Origin: JAAYCB01 sp012744395 | GTDB taxonomy: Bacteria > Planctomycetota > Planctomycetia > Pirellulales > Thermoguttaceae | Direction: 5' to 3' | NCBI GenBank assembly: GCA_028703175.1 | Contig: JAQVNJ010000011.1 | Coordinates: forward strand, 20,691-84,690 | Length of the DNA stretch: 64,000 nt | Shown: in pieces, positions 35,987 to 44,659 of the stretch | Layout: every line of letters starts with the position of its first letter | How positions within the stretch are numbered: the stretch's first letter is position 1 | Position numbers and translations under genes: made by a program | The notes under the pieces: generated by a model | Told to the model about the DNA's origin: nothing | The model's input: only the letters and a program-made list of their open reading frames with translations | Databases searched by the model: none

Positions 35987-38408
35987 ATGGACAGGGCCGC
36001 CAGATGCATCGACCGGGTGATCACTGCTTTAAACCGGGCCCTGCCGGCAGGGTGGCAGGCGGCGATCAAGCCGCGCTGGCTGTGTATGATGTTGGCCGGC
36101 GCTGTCGCGGCACTGCCGCCCGGGGCACGAGCCGCCGGCGCGGAATTTACGATCGAGGCCGCGGACTTCGACGGCGGCAACGTCCGGGTGAGCCTTGCTG
36201 GCCAGCCGTATGCCGACGGTCCCTCCTGTGTCTGGAACGCCGGCGAGCTGCCGAATTGGGTCGAGTATGAAATCGAATTCCCCGTCAGCGCCGAGTACAC
36301 GCTGTCTGCCCTCTACTCGGCGGCCCAGCCGCGTCCGGTCGAGATTTGCCTCGATGAGCAGATCGTGCACACCGGTTTCAACGGGGTCACGGGAAGCTGG
36401 AACACCACGTCGGCCAGGTGGGAGGAGCAATGCCGGCTGCCCATCACCCGGGGCAGGCAGATCATCCAGCTCCGCCGTGAAGGCCCGTTTCCGCACATCT
36501 GCGGGCTGCGATTGAAGGCGTCCGTGCCCTTTCCCGAAGGTTGGCGACTGCCGCGGCCGACGCCGGAGCAGCGGGCCGAGCGGATGCAGCGCGCCCTCCG
36601 GCGGGCGCAGATCAAGGCGGAGATCGCGGCACTTGAGAGCGTCGACCTGGAAGCCGTGCGGCTGGCCATCGAGGACATGGAGACGGAGTTTCCCGGCCAA
36701 TACGACGGCGTGAAGCACAGGCAGGCCGTAGCGCGATTCGAACTCCAGCGCGCCGCCCTGCTGAAGCGGCTGGCCGGCAACGAAGCCGGGCCGCCTGAAT
36801 CGGTCGAGCAGGTCCTGGCCGGCATCCGAGACGCGCTGCTGGCCAATCCGCTGCTCGACTTCGATCGGCTGCTGGTCGTCCGCCGCAACTTCGCCGGCAA
36901 TCGAGCGCGGCAGGTGGTCAGTTCCGACGCGGGCTTCGTGGCCCATAACTATCAGAACCACACGTCGCTTGCTCGCGGAGGCTGGGACAACGAGATCGCC
37001 GTGCTTCAACGATCCGGATGTCGCCTACGACACGCTCCATCCGTACGTTCATCGGCCGGGCGTGGAATCCGACATGGCGCTGCTCAACCCGATGGAGTAC
37101 CACGCGTCGACCAGCCCGCTGATCCAGATGCTGGAGAAGGGGCATCACGGGGTGAAGCTGGCCGAGCTGAGCCGCCAGTCGCGGGAGCGGCTCTACGGGT
37201 GGATCGACCTGAACGTGCCCCGCGCCGGCAGTTGGAATCCACCCCCCTTCCACGAGCGCGATCAGCGCAAGCGGCGCTGCGAACTGGCCGAAGCGCTGGC
37301 CGGCAACGGCGATGATCCGGAAGGCGAGTTCGCCGCGGCGGCCGAGGCCTTCCGCAACCGGACGCCAGCCCCTTTCCGCGCCCCGCCGGAAGAGCCGGTC
37401 CAGCCCGACGGACTGGCAGCCGCCGGCTTCCCCTTTCCGGCTTCCGAGGCGCGCCGGATGCAGCGGGCCAACGGTGCGAAAGCGCCGCTGGTTCTCGACT
37501 TGGGCGATGGAGTCACGATGACGTTGGCCCGGATTCCGCCCGGCGAGTTCGTGATCGGCAGCCTCCAGGGCGCCGCCGATGAACGGCCCCGCTCGGTGGT
37601 TCGGGTGAGCGAGGCCTTCTGGATGGCCGTTACGGAGGTGAGCAACCGCCAGTACGCGCGATTCGATCCGCTGCACGACACGCGCTACATCGACATGCAT
37701 TCGCTGGATCGAGTCGTTCCCGGGCACATCGCCAACCACCCCGATCAACCCGTAGCGCGCGTCTCCTGGTCGGAAGCCCTGCGGTTCTGCCGTTGGCTGA
37801 GCGAGAGAACGGGCAGATCCGCGACCCTGCCCACCGAGGCCCAATGGGAATGGGCGGCCCGAGCGGGCACGGAGACCCAGTTCTTCTACGGCACGGCGGA
37901 GACTGACTTTGGGCAGTTCGCCAACCTGGCCGATCAGGGCCTCCGCTGGTATCGGATGGGATACGATGGCCCGAGCACGTTGCAGCGGCGTTACCCCTAC
38001 CCGGCCGAAATGAATTTCCCCCTGCACGACGAACGATTTCGCGACAACTGGTTCGTTGTGGACTATACGGGTCGCACCACGGCCAACGCTTGGGGGCTGC
38101 AAGACATGGTCGGCAACGTGAACGAGTGGACGCGCAGCAGCTACCGGCCGTACCCTTACGTCGACGAGGACGGCCGGAATGACCAGGCCGGCTGCGACCG
38201 CAAAGTCGCCCGCGGCGGCTCCTGGGCCGACCGCCCGGCGGACGCCGGCGCTTCCGTCCGCCGCGCTTACCAACCGTGGCAGCAAGTCTATGACGTCGGC
38301 TTCCGGGTGATTGTCGAAGGCCCGCCGCGGGGCGGCCCACTCACCTTGCAGCGGCCATCTCCCCAGCCTCGCGTTCGGCGTGGAACCCTTGCGGGAGCAG
38401 GCCCTTGA
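35987..38408 (+). pseudogene. Broken SUMF1/EgtB/PvdO-domain protein with internal deletion and frameshift
   Basis: Two reading frames that should belong to one gene. The first (35987 to about 37008) has a signal-anchor, a beta-sandwich carbohydrate-binding-like module (GAEFTIEAADFDGGN, about 40-170), a helical region and a LLDFDRLLVVRRNF block ending at GGWDNEIAVL. The second frame (from about 37007) begins FNDPDVAYDTLHPYVHRPG, continues STSPLIQMLEKGHHGVKL and ends in a full FGE-sulfatase domain (PGEFVIGS, LPTEAQWEWAARAG, MVGNVNEWT, RKVARGGSW). In intact planctomycete homologs these parts are separated by a beta-propeller and a c-type-heme-like CxxCH region of several hundred residues; all that is gone, and the junction also shifts the frame. 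It is either a real pseudogene or an assembly collapse. ATG at 35987 follows GGGAGGACC. The 3' end overlaps the convergent ceramidase gene by 68 bases. Confidence 0.7.
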
Positions 38409-39750
38409 CGCGCTCGATGATCCGGTCCTCCATGGCCGGCTCAAGCGTCTCGGGCCGCCCGAACGTGACCTGGCTGCTGAGACTGTTGCGCGGCTCGTAG
38501 CCCCCCTCGGCAATCAGCCGCTTGGAAACCACGTAGCCCGACACCTCGTTGGCATAGGCCGTGACCCAGAGGCGGCTCGCGTCCAACTCGCGCTTCAGCC
38601 GCAAGGCGTAGTCGACGACCACCTCGTTGGAGAGAAATACCATCGCCAGATCGTCGCCGAATGTCCAAACCACGATTGGATAGGCCCTGGACCTTGGCGC
38701 GCGGCCCTCCTTCTCCAGCTTGTCGCGCGGGGCCCTCGGGGCGCTCGACGCGCCGGCCGCCCCCCGCGCGGCCTCCGGGTCGGGCGCCTTGGCATACGGA
38801 ATCGCCAGCACCGTGCTCCGGGCTGCCAGCACGGGTCGGATCGGTATCCAAGGTCCGGCCAGGAGGCGGCTGACTTCATCGGCCAGGGCCCGGCCGTGCT
38901 GCTCGCAGAGGGCGACCGTTCCGTGCGGGCAGGGGTCGGCGTCGGCCCCGCAGCCGATCGTGATCATCGCCAACACGCCCGGCTGATCCGACTCGATGCA
39001 CTCCTGCGCGCAGCCCGCCCAATCGCCATGAATCTGCGTGAAATTGCCCCGCAGCGTCGTGTTGTGGCAGGCGTAGTTCGCCACCAGGGCGACCACTCTG
39101 CCATCGCGCGAGACTTTGAGCACGGCCAGCTCGTGATCGACCGGTGCGTCGGGCACGCAGCCGAAACCCGACCATTTCCCGTCGGTGAGCACGCGCCGGT
39201 TGCCCGCGAACCCGACCGCGCCGCGCGCCAACTCCAACCGCGCCGGCTGCCGGTTGCCGAGCGCTTCCTTGACCACGCCCGTCAGCCGGTCGGTCAACAA
39301 CTCGGCGTAGCGGGCGAGCCGATCGCGCTCCGCCCCTTCGATCGAACCCATGCCCTTCAGATTCGGGCCGGAGTGATTGTGGGCATTGCAGAGCACGAAC
39401 CGCTCGGGCGCGATCCGCGCGGTCTCGGCGACGCGCTGGAAAACCGTCTCGCGAAGGTCGCTGGGCACGGAGCCGCAATCGACGGTCAGCAAGACGGCCG
39501 GCCCTTCCCCCGCGTCGTCGCCGATCGCCATCGCCGTCGCCTTCAAACGCCCGGCCACCCCCTCCGACTCGGTCTTGCGCGCCGCGTAGCCATACATCCG
39601 CACGGGCGTCTCGGGGGTAATGTCCACTTTGGCCAGGCCGATCGGGACGGCGGTCGGTGGGGAAGACTCCCCCCCATGGGACACGGCGGCCAGCCCCGCG
39701 GCAGCCAAGACACAGACCAAGCACGAACACATCCATCGGTACAAAACCAT
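38341..39750 (-). CDS. Neutral/alkaline ceramidase-like protein
   Basis: A 469-residue secreted protein (signal peptide about 1-27) with the neutral-ceramidase N-terminal domain, which cleaves the amide of ceramides using zinc in characterised members. The CNAHNHSGPN block (121-130) contains likely zinc histidines. A later ANYACHNTTLRG block and the YANEVSGYVVSKRLIAEGGYE block match the family. The chain is shorter than eukaryotic neutral ceramidases and lacks their C-terminal domain, as usual for planctomycete members. Natural substrates are unknown. ATG at 39748-39750 precedes the signal. The 3' end overlaps the convergent SUMF1-type gene by 68 bases. Confidence 0.82.
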   Translation of the reverse strand: MVLYRWMCSCLVCVLAAAGLAAVSHGGESSPPTAVPIGLAKVDITPETPVRMYGYAARKTESEGVAGRLKATAMAIGDDAGEGPAVLLTVDCGSVPSDLRETVFQRVAETARIAPERFVLCNAHNHSGPNLKGMGSIEGAERDRLARYAELLTDRLTGVVKEALGNRQPARLELARGAVGFAGNRRVLTDGKWSGFGCVPDAPVDHELAVLKVSRDGRVVALVANYACHNTTLRGNFTQIHGDWAGCAQECIESDQPGVLAMITIGCGADADPCPHGTVALCEQHGRALADEVSRLLAGPWIPIRPVLAARSTVLAIPYAKAPDPEAARGAAGASSAPRAPRDKLEKEGRAPRSRAYPIVVWTFGDDLAMVFLSNEVVVDYALRLKRELDASRLWVTAYANEVSGYVVSKRLIAEGGYEPRNSLSSQVTFGRPETLEPAMEDRIIERVKGLLPQGFHAEREAGEMAAAR

Positions 39751-39851
39751 GACTTGATCCTCCGATTGTGGCGGACTGGGAACGACTAACCAGCTTCGCG
39801 CCAAAGATAACCGCCCGGGGCACTCCGGTCCACTGCCCCGCGCCCTCTCCT

Positions 39852-39877
39852 GGTTCCCAAGCTCCAGCTTGGGAACC
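39852..39877. repeat. Perfect GGTTCCCAAGCT palindrome
   Basis: The best copy of the family: two perfect 12-base arms around a CC centre. It lies between the ceramidase-like and DUF4091 genes, both on the minus strand. Confidence 0.93.
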
Positions 39878-39922
39878 AGGCAGCAGGAGGATCAGGCGGC
39901 AGGAAAGACTGAACCCCGAACC

Positions 39923-42259
39923 CTACTCCACCTCCTCCAATTCGAGAATCTTCGACGCCAAGAGCCAGCGGTACGCGTCGAAATCCGGTCCGCTCCAGAG
40001 ACCGTCATATTTATACTTTTCCTGGACTTCGATCGCGTTCCAGACGAACTCGAGTTCCTCTTTCGCCGTGGCTGCGATTTCCGCCGCGCGGCCGCCACGA
40101 TTGGCATTCTCGGCGAGCAACCGCTCCAGCGTGTAGAGATACCGTCCGTCGTCGATCCCCTCGCGATAAGCCTCCCACATCGCCACGGGAATCGGCTCTC
40201 CGTCGGGCGTCGAGCGGTTGAAGAAATCCATCGACGTGCCGTCGAGATAGTTCCACGGATCGCCGTTCGACGACTGGTAGATCCACGGGATCAAGGTGCG
40301 GAATCCCGACTTCCAGAAGCCGAAGCCCCAGGTCATCCGGGCGCCGCGGATCGGCGTGTGGTCGTTCTCTCCGCTGATGTGGTTGGGATAGCACCAGAAC
40401 TCGATGTTCTTCTCCCGGCTGAGTCGGCGAATCTTCTCATGGCCGAAGACGAACGGCTGGCAACACCAGACGTCGACATAGGGCCACAGCGGCTCGAACT
40501 GCTCGTGGCTCGGGTCGGCCGTTACATAAGTCCGCGCGCCCGGCACCCGCTTGATCGCCTTGAGCACGCCGACCATGAACCGGACCGATTTCTCCGCGGT
40601 GCTCGGTTCATCGATCGGGTAATAGAGGAATTCCGGCCACGCGTAGTTCTCCTTCTCGCCCTCGATGGCCTCGACCATCTTCGTGACTTCGTCGTAGAAC
40701 GACTGGGGCACGTCGTCGCGGACCAGCCGCAGGTGGCTGCCCAGCCCCTGTTTATCCACCAGGCGCTCGTACCACCAGCCGACGGGAAAGCTGACCACGA
40801 GCGGTTTGTCGGCCAGCCCGTACTTGCGGTCCAGCGCGATCCGCCGCTCCGTCTCCGCGCCGTCCATCGTCCAATTGCCCTCGGCGTCGCGCGCCAGGCC
40901 GCTCAGCTGGGAGATGTGCGCGTTCATGCCGTGGGCGACCATGTCCTGCCGCTCCAATTCCGCCTTGCGGGCGAAATAGGCGTTGGCCTCCGGAGAGTTG
41001 CCCGAAGCGACGTTGCGCAGCGGATCGCGGTAATACATCCCGTAGATGTGTTGCGGGTTCTTTTTCAGCCTGATCGGCAGCACGCGGACCTGGAGGCTCA
41101 CGTCGGCCGGCGGCGTGCCGGCCGATTGAAATCTCAGCGTGCCCTGGTAGACCCCCGACGCTGCCTCGTCCGGCGTCTTGACCGTGATCCAGAACCGCTG
41201 GTTCCGCCCGCGAGCAAGGTCCAGCGACTCGCCGGCCTCGAGCACGTCGGGCGCTTCGTGGTAGCTGAAAAACGTTGAGTAGTTCGGCCGCACGAGCATG
41301 TTGCGGACCGAGCGGACCTCGATGTTCGCCGCCGGAATCACCGCCGCGCCGCGGCGCAAATCGCTCGCCACGACCCGGGCGGAAGACAAGTCCGCCAGGG
41401 GCAGCACGGTGAACGTCACCGGCTCGTATTCGCCCAGCGAGGCGAACGCCGCCAGTCTGGGATTCAATTCCTCCTGGCGGGGAACCGTTTGGGGGTAGAC
41501 CACCTCCGACCAGTGCCTGGCGAAGATCGCGTATCCCCGCTGGCGGTCCGCCTGGCTCAACTCCGGCATCGGCCGGTCGTCGACAATCTTGGTTTCCTGC
41601 CATTTCTCCGCCACGTCGGGCGGCAGGAACGTGATTTCCTTCTCCAAGGCGTCGAGAAATTCAGCGCGGACCGCGGCCTCCTCGTTCGCCGGGAATACGA
41701 CGACCGCTGCCAATACCCAGTCGGTCCGCGGCTGAAGATCGATCGATATCCGCGGGCCGTCGACCTTCAGGCGCAGCCGCCGCCGCTCGAAAATATACGG
41801 GCCGGGAATCTTCACCGTCTCAGCGGCCGTCTGCTTCCCTCCGCGGACCGCCACGTCGAATTGATGGTAGTCCCGCGGCGACCCGGCCGAAAAGCCCGAC
41901 AGGAGCCAGACGATGTACTCGCCCGGAGCCGCGTCGATCAAGAGCGTGTTGGGCTGCCGGCTCCAGACCGAGTCGCATGTGATCTGGTTGGTGTAAATCG
42001 GCGGCGGCTGCTCGCGGCCGCGGCCCGCATGATACTCCCACTTGCGGTCGTAGTATTTGTGGTGTTCCCGGAGCCCTTCGCCGTTTTGCCAGCCATAGCC
42101 GGCCTGTTTGTCATAGACCGCCCGGGCCGTCACCCGGGTGAATCCCGGCCGCAGCTCCGACTGCTCCGTTCCCATGTCGAAGCGGAACACTTCCGCCGCC
42201 GCCGATCCCGGCATGGCGAGCAGCGTCAGGCAAACCGCCGTAATTTGGGCCGTCTTCAT
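39923..42259 (-). CDS. Secreted DUF4091 (glycosidase-like) protein
   Basis: A 778-residue protein with a signal peptide (about 1-22). The first 180 residues are a beta-sandwich (galactose-binding-like), followed by a linker with a beta domain (EYEPVTFTVLPL). From about residue 400 a TIM-barrel-like DUF4091 region runs to the end, with FLYYPIDEPS (the D-E-P motif, likely catalytic acids), VWCCQPFVFGHEKI, WCYPNH and GFGFWKSGFRTLIPWIYQ. DUF4091 enzymes are glycosidase-like but largely uncharacterised. ATG at 42257-42259. It is divergent from the zeta toxin gene, with a palindrome downstream. Confidence 0.85.
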   Translation of the reverse strand: MKTAQITAVCLTLLAMPGSAAAEVFRFDMGTEQSELRPGFTRVTARAVYDKQAGYGWQNGEGLREHHKYYDRKWEYHAGRGREQPPPIYTNQITCDSVWSRQPNTLLIDAAPGEYIVWLLSGFSAGSPRDYHQFDVAVRGGKQTAAETVKIPGPYIFERRRLRLKVDGPRISIDLQPRTDWVLAAVVVFPANEEAAVRAEFLDALEKEITFLPPDVAEKWQETKIVDDRPMPELSQADRQRGYAIFARHWSEVVYPQTVPRQEELNPRLAAFASLGEYEPVTFTVLPLADLSSARVVASDLRRGAAVIPAANIEVRSVRNMLVRPNYSTFFSYHEAPDVLEAGESLDLARGRNQRFWITVKTPDEAASGVYQGTLRFQSAGTPPADVSLQVRVLPIRLKKNPQHIYGMYYRDPLRNVASGNSPEANAYFARKAELERQDMVAHGMNAHISQLSGLARDAEGNWTMDGAETERRIALDRKYGLADKPLVVSFPVGWWYERLVDKQGLGSHLRLVRDDVPQSFYDEVTKMVEAIEGEKENYAWPEFLYYPIDEPSTAEKSVRFMVGVLKAIKRVPGARTYVTADPSHEQFEPLWPYVDVWCCQPFVFGHEKIRRLSREKNIEFWCYPNHISGENDHTPIRGARMTWGFGFWKSGFRTLIPWIYQSSNGDPWNYLDGTSMDFFNRSTPDGEPIPVAMWEAYREGIDDGRYLYTLERLLAENANRGGRAAEIAATAKEELEFVWNAIEVQEKYKYDGLWSGPDFDAYRWLLASKILELEEVE

Positions 42260-42387
42260 CGTTCGATTCCTCCTCGCCGAAAGTGGAAGTCCTCCATTCT
42301 TTGACGATGATAGCAGTTCGGGTATACTACAGCTACCAGACCGAAAGTCCAGAATCTGTAGGTGGCGTTACGGACGTTGGCAGCGAG

Positions 42388-42987
42388 ATGGACCCACGCA
42401 GTTTCGAGTCACCCGGTGTCTACGTGATCGCTGGTCCCAATGGAGCGGGGAAAACGACGTTTGCCTCGAAGTTCTTACCGGATTTCATTGTCTGTCGTGA
42501 GTTCCTGAACGCTGACCTGATTGCGGCCGGGCTTGCCCCCTTCGCTCCGGAGACACAAAACCTCAAAGCTGGGAGACTGGTGCTAGAGCGAATCAAGGAA
42601 CTGTCTGCGGCGAAAAGGGACTTCGGTTTCGAAACCACACTGTCCGGTCGCATCTACGTTCGTCTTCTCTCAACCATGAAGGCGGACGGATATCGGGTGT
42701 ACCTGTTCTTCCTGTGGCTGCCCAGTGCTGACCTTTCCGTGGCACGTGTTGTTAACCGGGTTCGTCAGGGGGGGCACAACGTCCCTGAAGTAGACATTCG
42801 GCGGCGATTTGATTCTGGCCTTCGGAACTTGTTCGACCTCTACTGCCCACTCGCCGATGCATGGTGGTTGTACGATGCCTCCCGCCTGCCCCCCGCAATG
42901 ATTGCCAGAACAGAAGACAAGCAACTGCATCGCGTACAATCGGATTTGTGTGACCAGATTGTGCGAAGTACAAAAGGTGAATCATGA
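42388..42987 (+). CDS. Zeta toxin-type kinase
   Basis: A 199-residue P-loop protein. Walker A is GPNGAGKTTF at 16-25, followed by CREFLNADLIAAGLAPF and the conserved FGFETTLSG block. Zeta toxins phosphorylate UDP-N-acetylglucosamine-type sugars to block wall synthesis, or related nucleotides. The frame is open upstream to 42283, but the ATG at 42388 gives the family N-terminus. Its stop overlaps the next gene by four bases (ATGA at 42984-42987), as in a toxin-antitoxin pair. The patch looks visibly lower in GC than its neighbours, suggesting transfer. Confidence 0.8.
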   Translation: MDPRSFESPGVYVIAGPNGAGKTTFASKFLPDFIVCREFLNADLIAAGLAPFAPETQNLKAGRLVLERIKELSAAKRDFGFETTLSGRIYVRLLSTMKADGYRVYLFFLWLPSADLSVARVVNRVRQGGHNVPEVDIRRRFDSGLRNLFDLYCPLADAWWLYDASRLPPAMIARTEDKQLHRVQSDLCDQIVRSTKGES

Positions 42988-43193
42988 GTCAGGCACAAGG
43001 CAATCTGTCAGAACTGGTTGACGCGGCCTTCCGCAAATCAGCGGGCACAGTGATTCAAGTTGCGAAACAGACCGGCACTCCAATCGTTGTCTGGGAAAAT
43101 GATCGCATCAAGGAAATCTCCGTTGACCAGTACGAGCAATCGGCCAGCCTGAGGGCGGCGGAAGAAAGCGAACATCGCAAAGACTCGGAGTAG
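42984..43193 (+). CDS. Small putative antitoxin partner of the zeta-type toxin
   Basis: A 69-residue acidic protein (QGNLSELVDAAFRKSAGT ... RIKEISVDQYEQSASLRAAE) that follows and overlaps the zeta-type gene. Its position suggests an antitoxin or chaperone, but it does not resemble the epsilon antitoxin and no known motif is recognisable. The stop codon is TAG at 43191-43193, and the same reading frame continues into a Phd-like antitoxin downstream. Confidence 0.6.
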   Translation: MSQAQGNLSELVDAAFRKSAGTVIQVAKQTGTPIVVWENDRIKEISVDQYEQSASLRAAEESEHRKDSE

Positions 43194-43277
43194 GCAAGAA
43201 TCGGAGGAAGGCAAGAGGGAAGAGAACAATCCCTCACAACCGTTTCCGTTCAAGAGGCGCAAGCGAGACTGACGGAG

Positions 43278-43463
43278 TTGATCCAGCGGCTCAAGCCGGG
43301 AGATGTAGTCGTGATCACAGAAAACGACCAGCCGGTGGCCAGGCTGGCAAGTGAAGCGCCGGCCATGCAGCATCGCCCGCAGCCGGGATGGTGCAAGGGG
43401 ATGATTACGATTGTCGCCGACGATGAGGAGCACCTGAAGGACTTCTCGGAACACATGCCGTGA
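43278..43463 (+). CDS. Orphan Phd/YefM-like antitoxin
   Basis: A Phd-family antitoxin whose similarity starts before the first usable codon. The in-frame sequence from about 43230 reads SLTTVSVQEAQARLTELIQR and continues KPGDVVVITENDQPVARL, ending GMITIVADDEEHLKDFSEHMP. The TTG at 43278 is the first standard start; no ATG or GTG precedes it in frame, so the true start may have been lost. The partner toxin (usually VapC/PIN) is missing, because the sequence breaks off just after the stop. Same frame as the small gene upstream with a single TAG between them. Confidence 0.6.
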   Translation: MIQRLKPGDVVVITENDQPVARLASEAPAMQHRPQPGWCKGMITIVADDEEHLKDFSEHMP

Positions 43464-43470
43464 GATGTCA

Positions 43471-43546
43471 TATATCCGAGCACACGGTAGACCTCCAGCG
43501 CCGCGGCGATGATCTGCCCCGTGATCTCGTTGTGCTCCAACTCCAT
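43471..43546 (-). pseudogene. N-terminal fragment of a GxxExxY protein
   Basis: MELEHNEITGQIIAAALEVY plus RVLG is the N-terminus of the GxxExxY family (PD-(D/E)xK-like fold), but the sequence then goes into unrelated bases at about 43470, before the GxxExxY motif itself. The cut lies only a few bases from the stop codon of the orphan antitoxin on the other strand, so it is a recombination junction. Confidence 0.7.
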
Positions 43547-44616
43547 CGCTTCCTCTTTTCCGTGTTCCGTCCGTGGCCGCCTTCGTCCCGCAAAACGGCC
43601 CGGGGATCACCCGGAGCTCCACGGTCTTCCTGTCGATCAGTCCACCCCGGGCGTCGCGCACGCCCAGTGTCGCCTGATACGTGCCCGCCGCGAGCGGCTG
43701 ATCCAACGGCAAGACGATCTCGCCCGTCCGCGCGGCCTTGCCGCGGACGCGCGCCGCCGCCGGGCCGCCGTCCCTGCCGAGCGCCAGCTCGACCGCGGTC
43801 GTCTCCAGATCCTTGTAGCCGACGAGCTTGTAGCGCGCCCGCAGCACGCGATCCTGCGGGTAGAGAATCTTCCGCTCCAGGGCGACCTCGACGATCGCCG
43901 GGTCGACAAACCGCGTGAGCGCCACCTCGTCGATGTAGAAATCGACGCGGTCGCCGTGCTTGTAGTTCGATTCGGAGATGTTGAACTGCACTCGCCGGAC
44001 ATCCTTGGGCGCCATGATCCGATCGACCGGGATGACCACCTTGGCCCACTGGTCTTTTGCCACATCCGGCAGGGGGAAGTGGCTGCTCCGCTTTGGCCCC
44101 GAATGGTAGAACCCGACGCCGATCGGCTCCTTGGGAAGCGCTTGCCGGCTGGTTTCCGCGTAGATCCAGCACTCGAAGAAATCGTAGCCGGACCAGTCGG
44201 TCGCGTCGCCCGAACCGAGATCCTTTCCGGTTCGCGGCCAGCCGATCGGGTAATTCTTCTCGCCCTTGGTGTGGTCGACGAGATTGGCGAACAGGAGCGC
44301 CTTGCGGCCCTCCTTGACATGCCGAGCGCTGGCCGAAAGCGTCGTTTCGTCAGGCGATCCGTTGCCCCAATCGGCCACGTCCTCCATGTCGTCCAAAACC
44401 AGCCGCTCCTTGTTGGCCTCGGTCATCCCCTTGCCGCCGGGCGTCTCTTCGCCGACCGCGATCGGAACAGACACAAGCACCAGGTCCAAGAAAGCCAGCC
44501 AGGCAAACATTCTCCTGATCATTGCAGCTTGTCCTTCAAACAAGAAGCCGTCAGTAATTCGGCGTCAGCGATCACAGACAGACGCGTGCGCCAGAGCATC
44601 CGGGACGAAATCCGTT

Positions 44617-44654
44617 GGCTGACCGCTGACTGTCAACTGTTGACCGCTGAACGC
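44617..44654. repeat. 7-base tandem repeat (variant CGCTGAC/TGTTGAC)
   Basis: Five units with a period of seven (GGCTGAC, CGCTGAC, TGTCAAC, TGTTGAC, CGCTGAA) between the truncated gene and the DUF4838 gene stop codon. Confidence 0.8.
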
Positions 44655-44659
44655 TCTGC

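Larger units (their letters stand above)
43038..44522 (-). pseudogene. 3'-truncated secreted beta-sandwich protein fused to non-homologous tail
   Basis: The gene starts at ATG 44520-44522 with a signal peptide (about 1-25). It codes for an envelope protein with a LVLDDMEDVADWGNG-like carbohydrate-binding beta-sandwich (about 40-235) and a second beta domain (GGLIDRKTVELRVIPGPF). At about 43590, after GPF, the sequence changes into the leader of a GxxExxY gene, then the antitoxin patch; the remaining frame to 43038 (about 180 codons) is a meaningless antisense read. The real protein is therefore cut short. The closest neighbour on the same strand is the DUF4838 gene. Confidence 0.7.
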
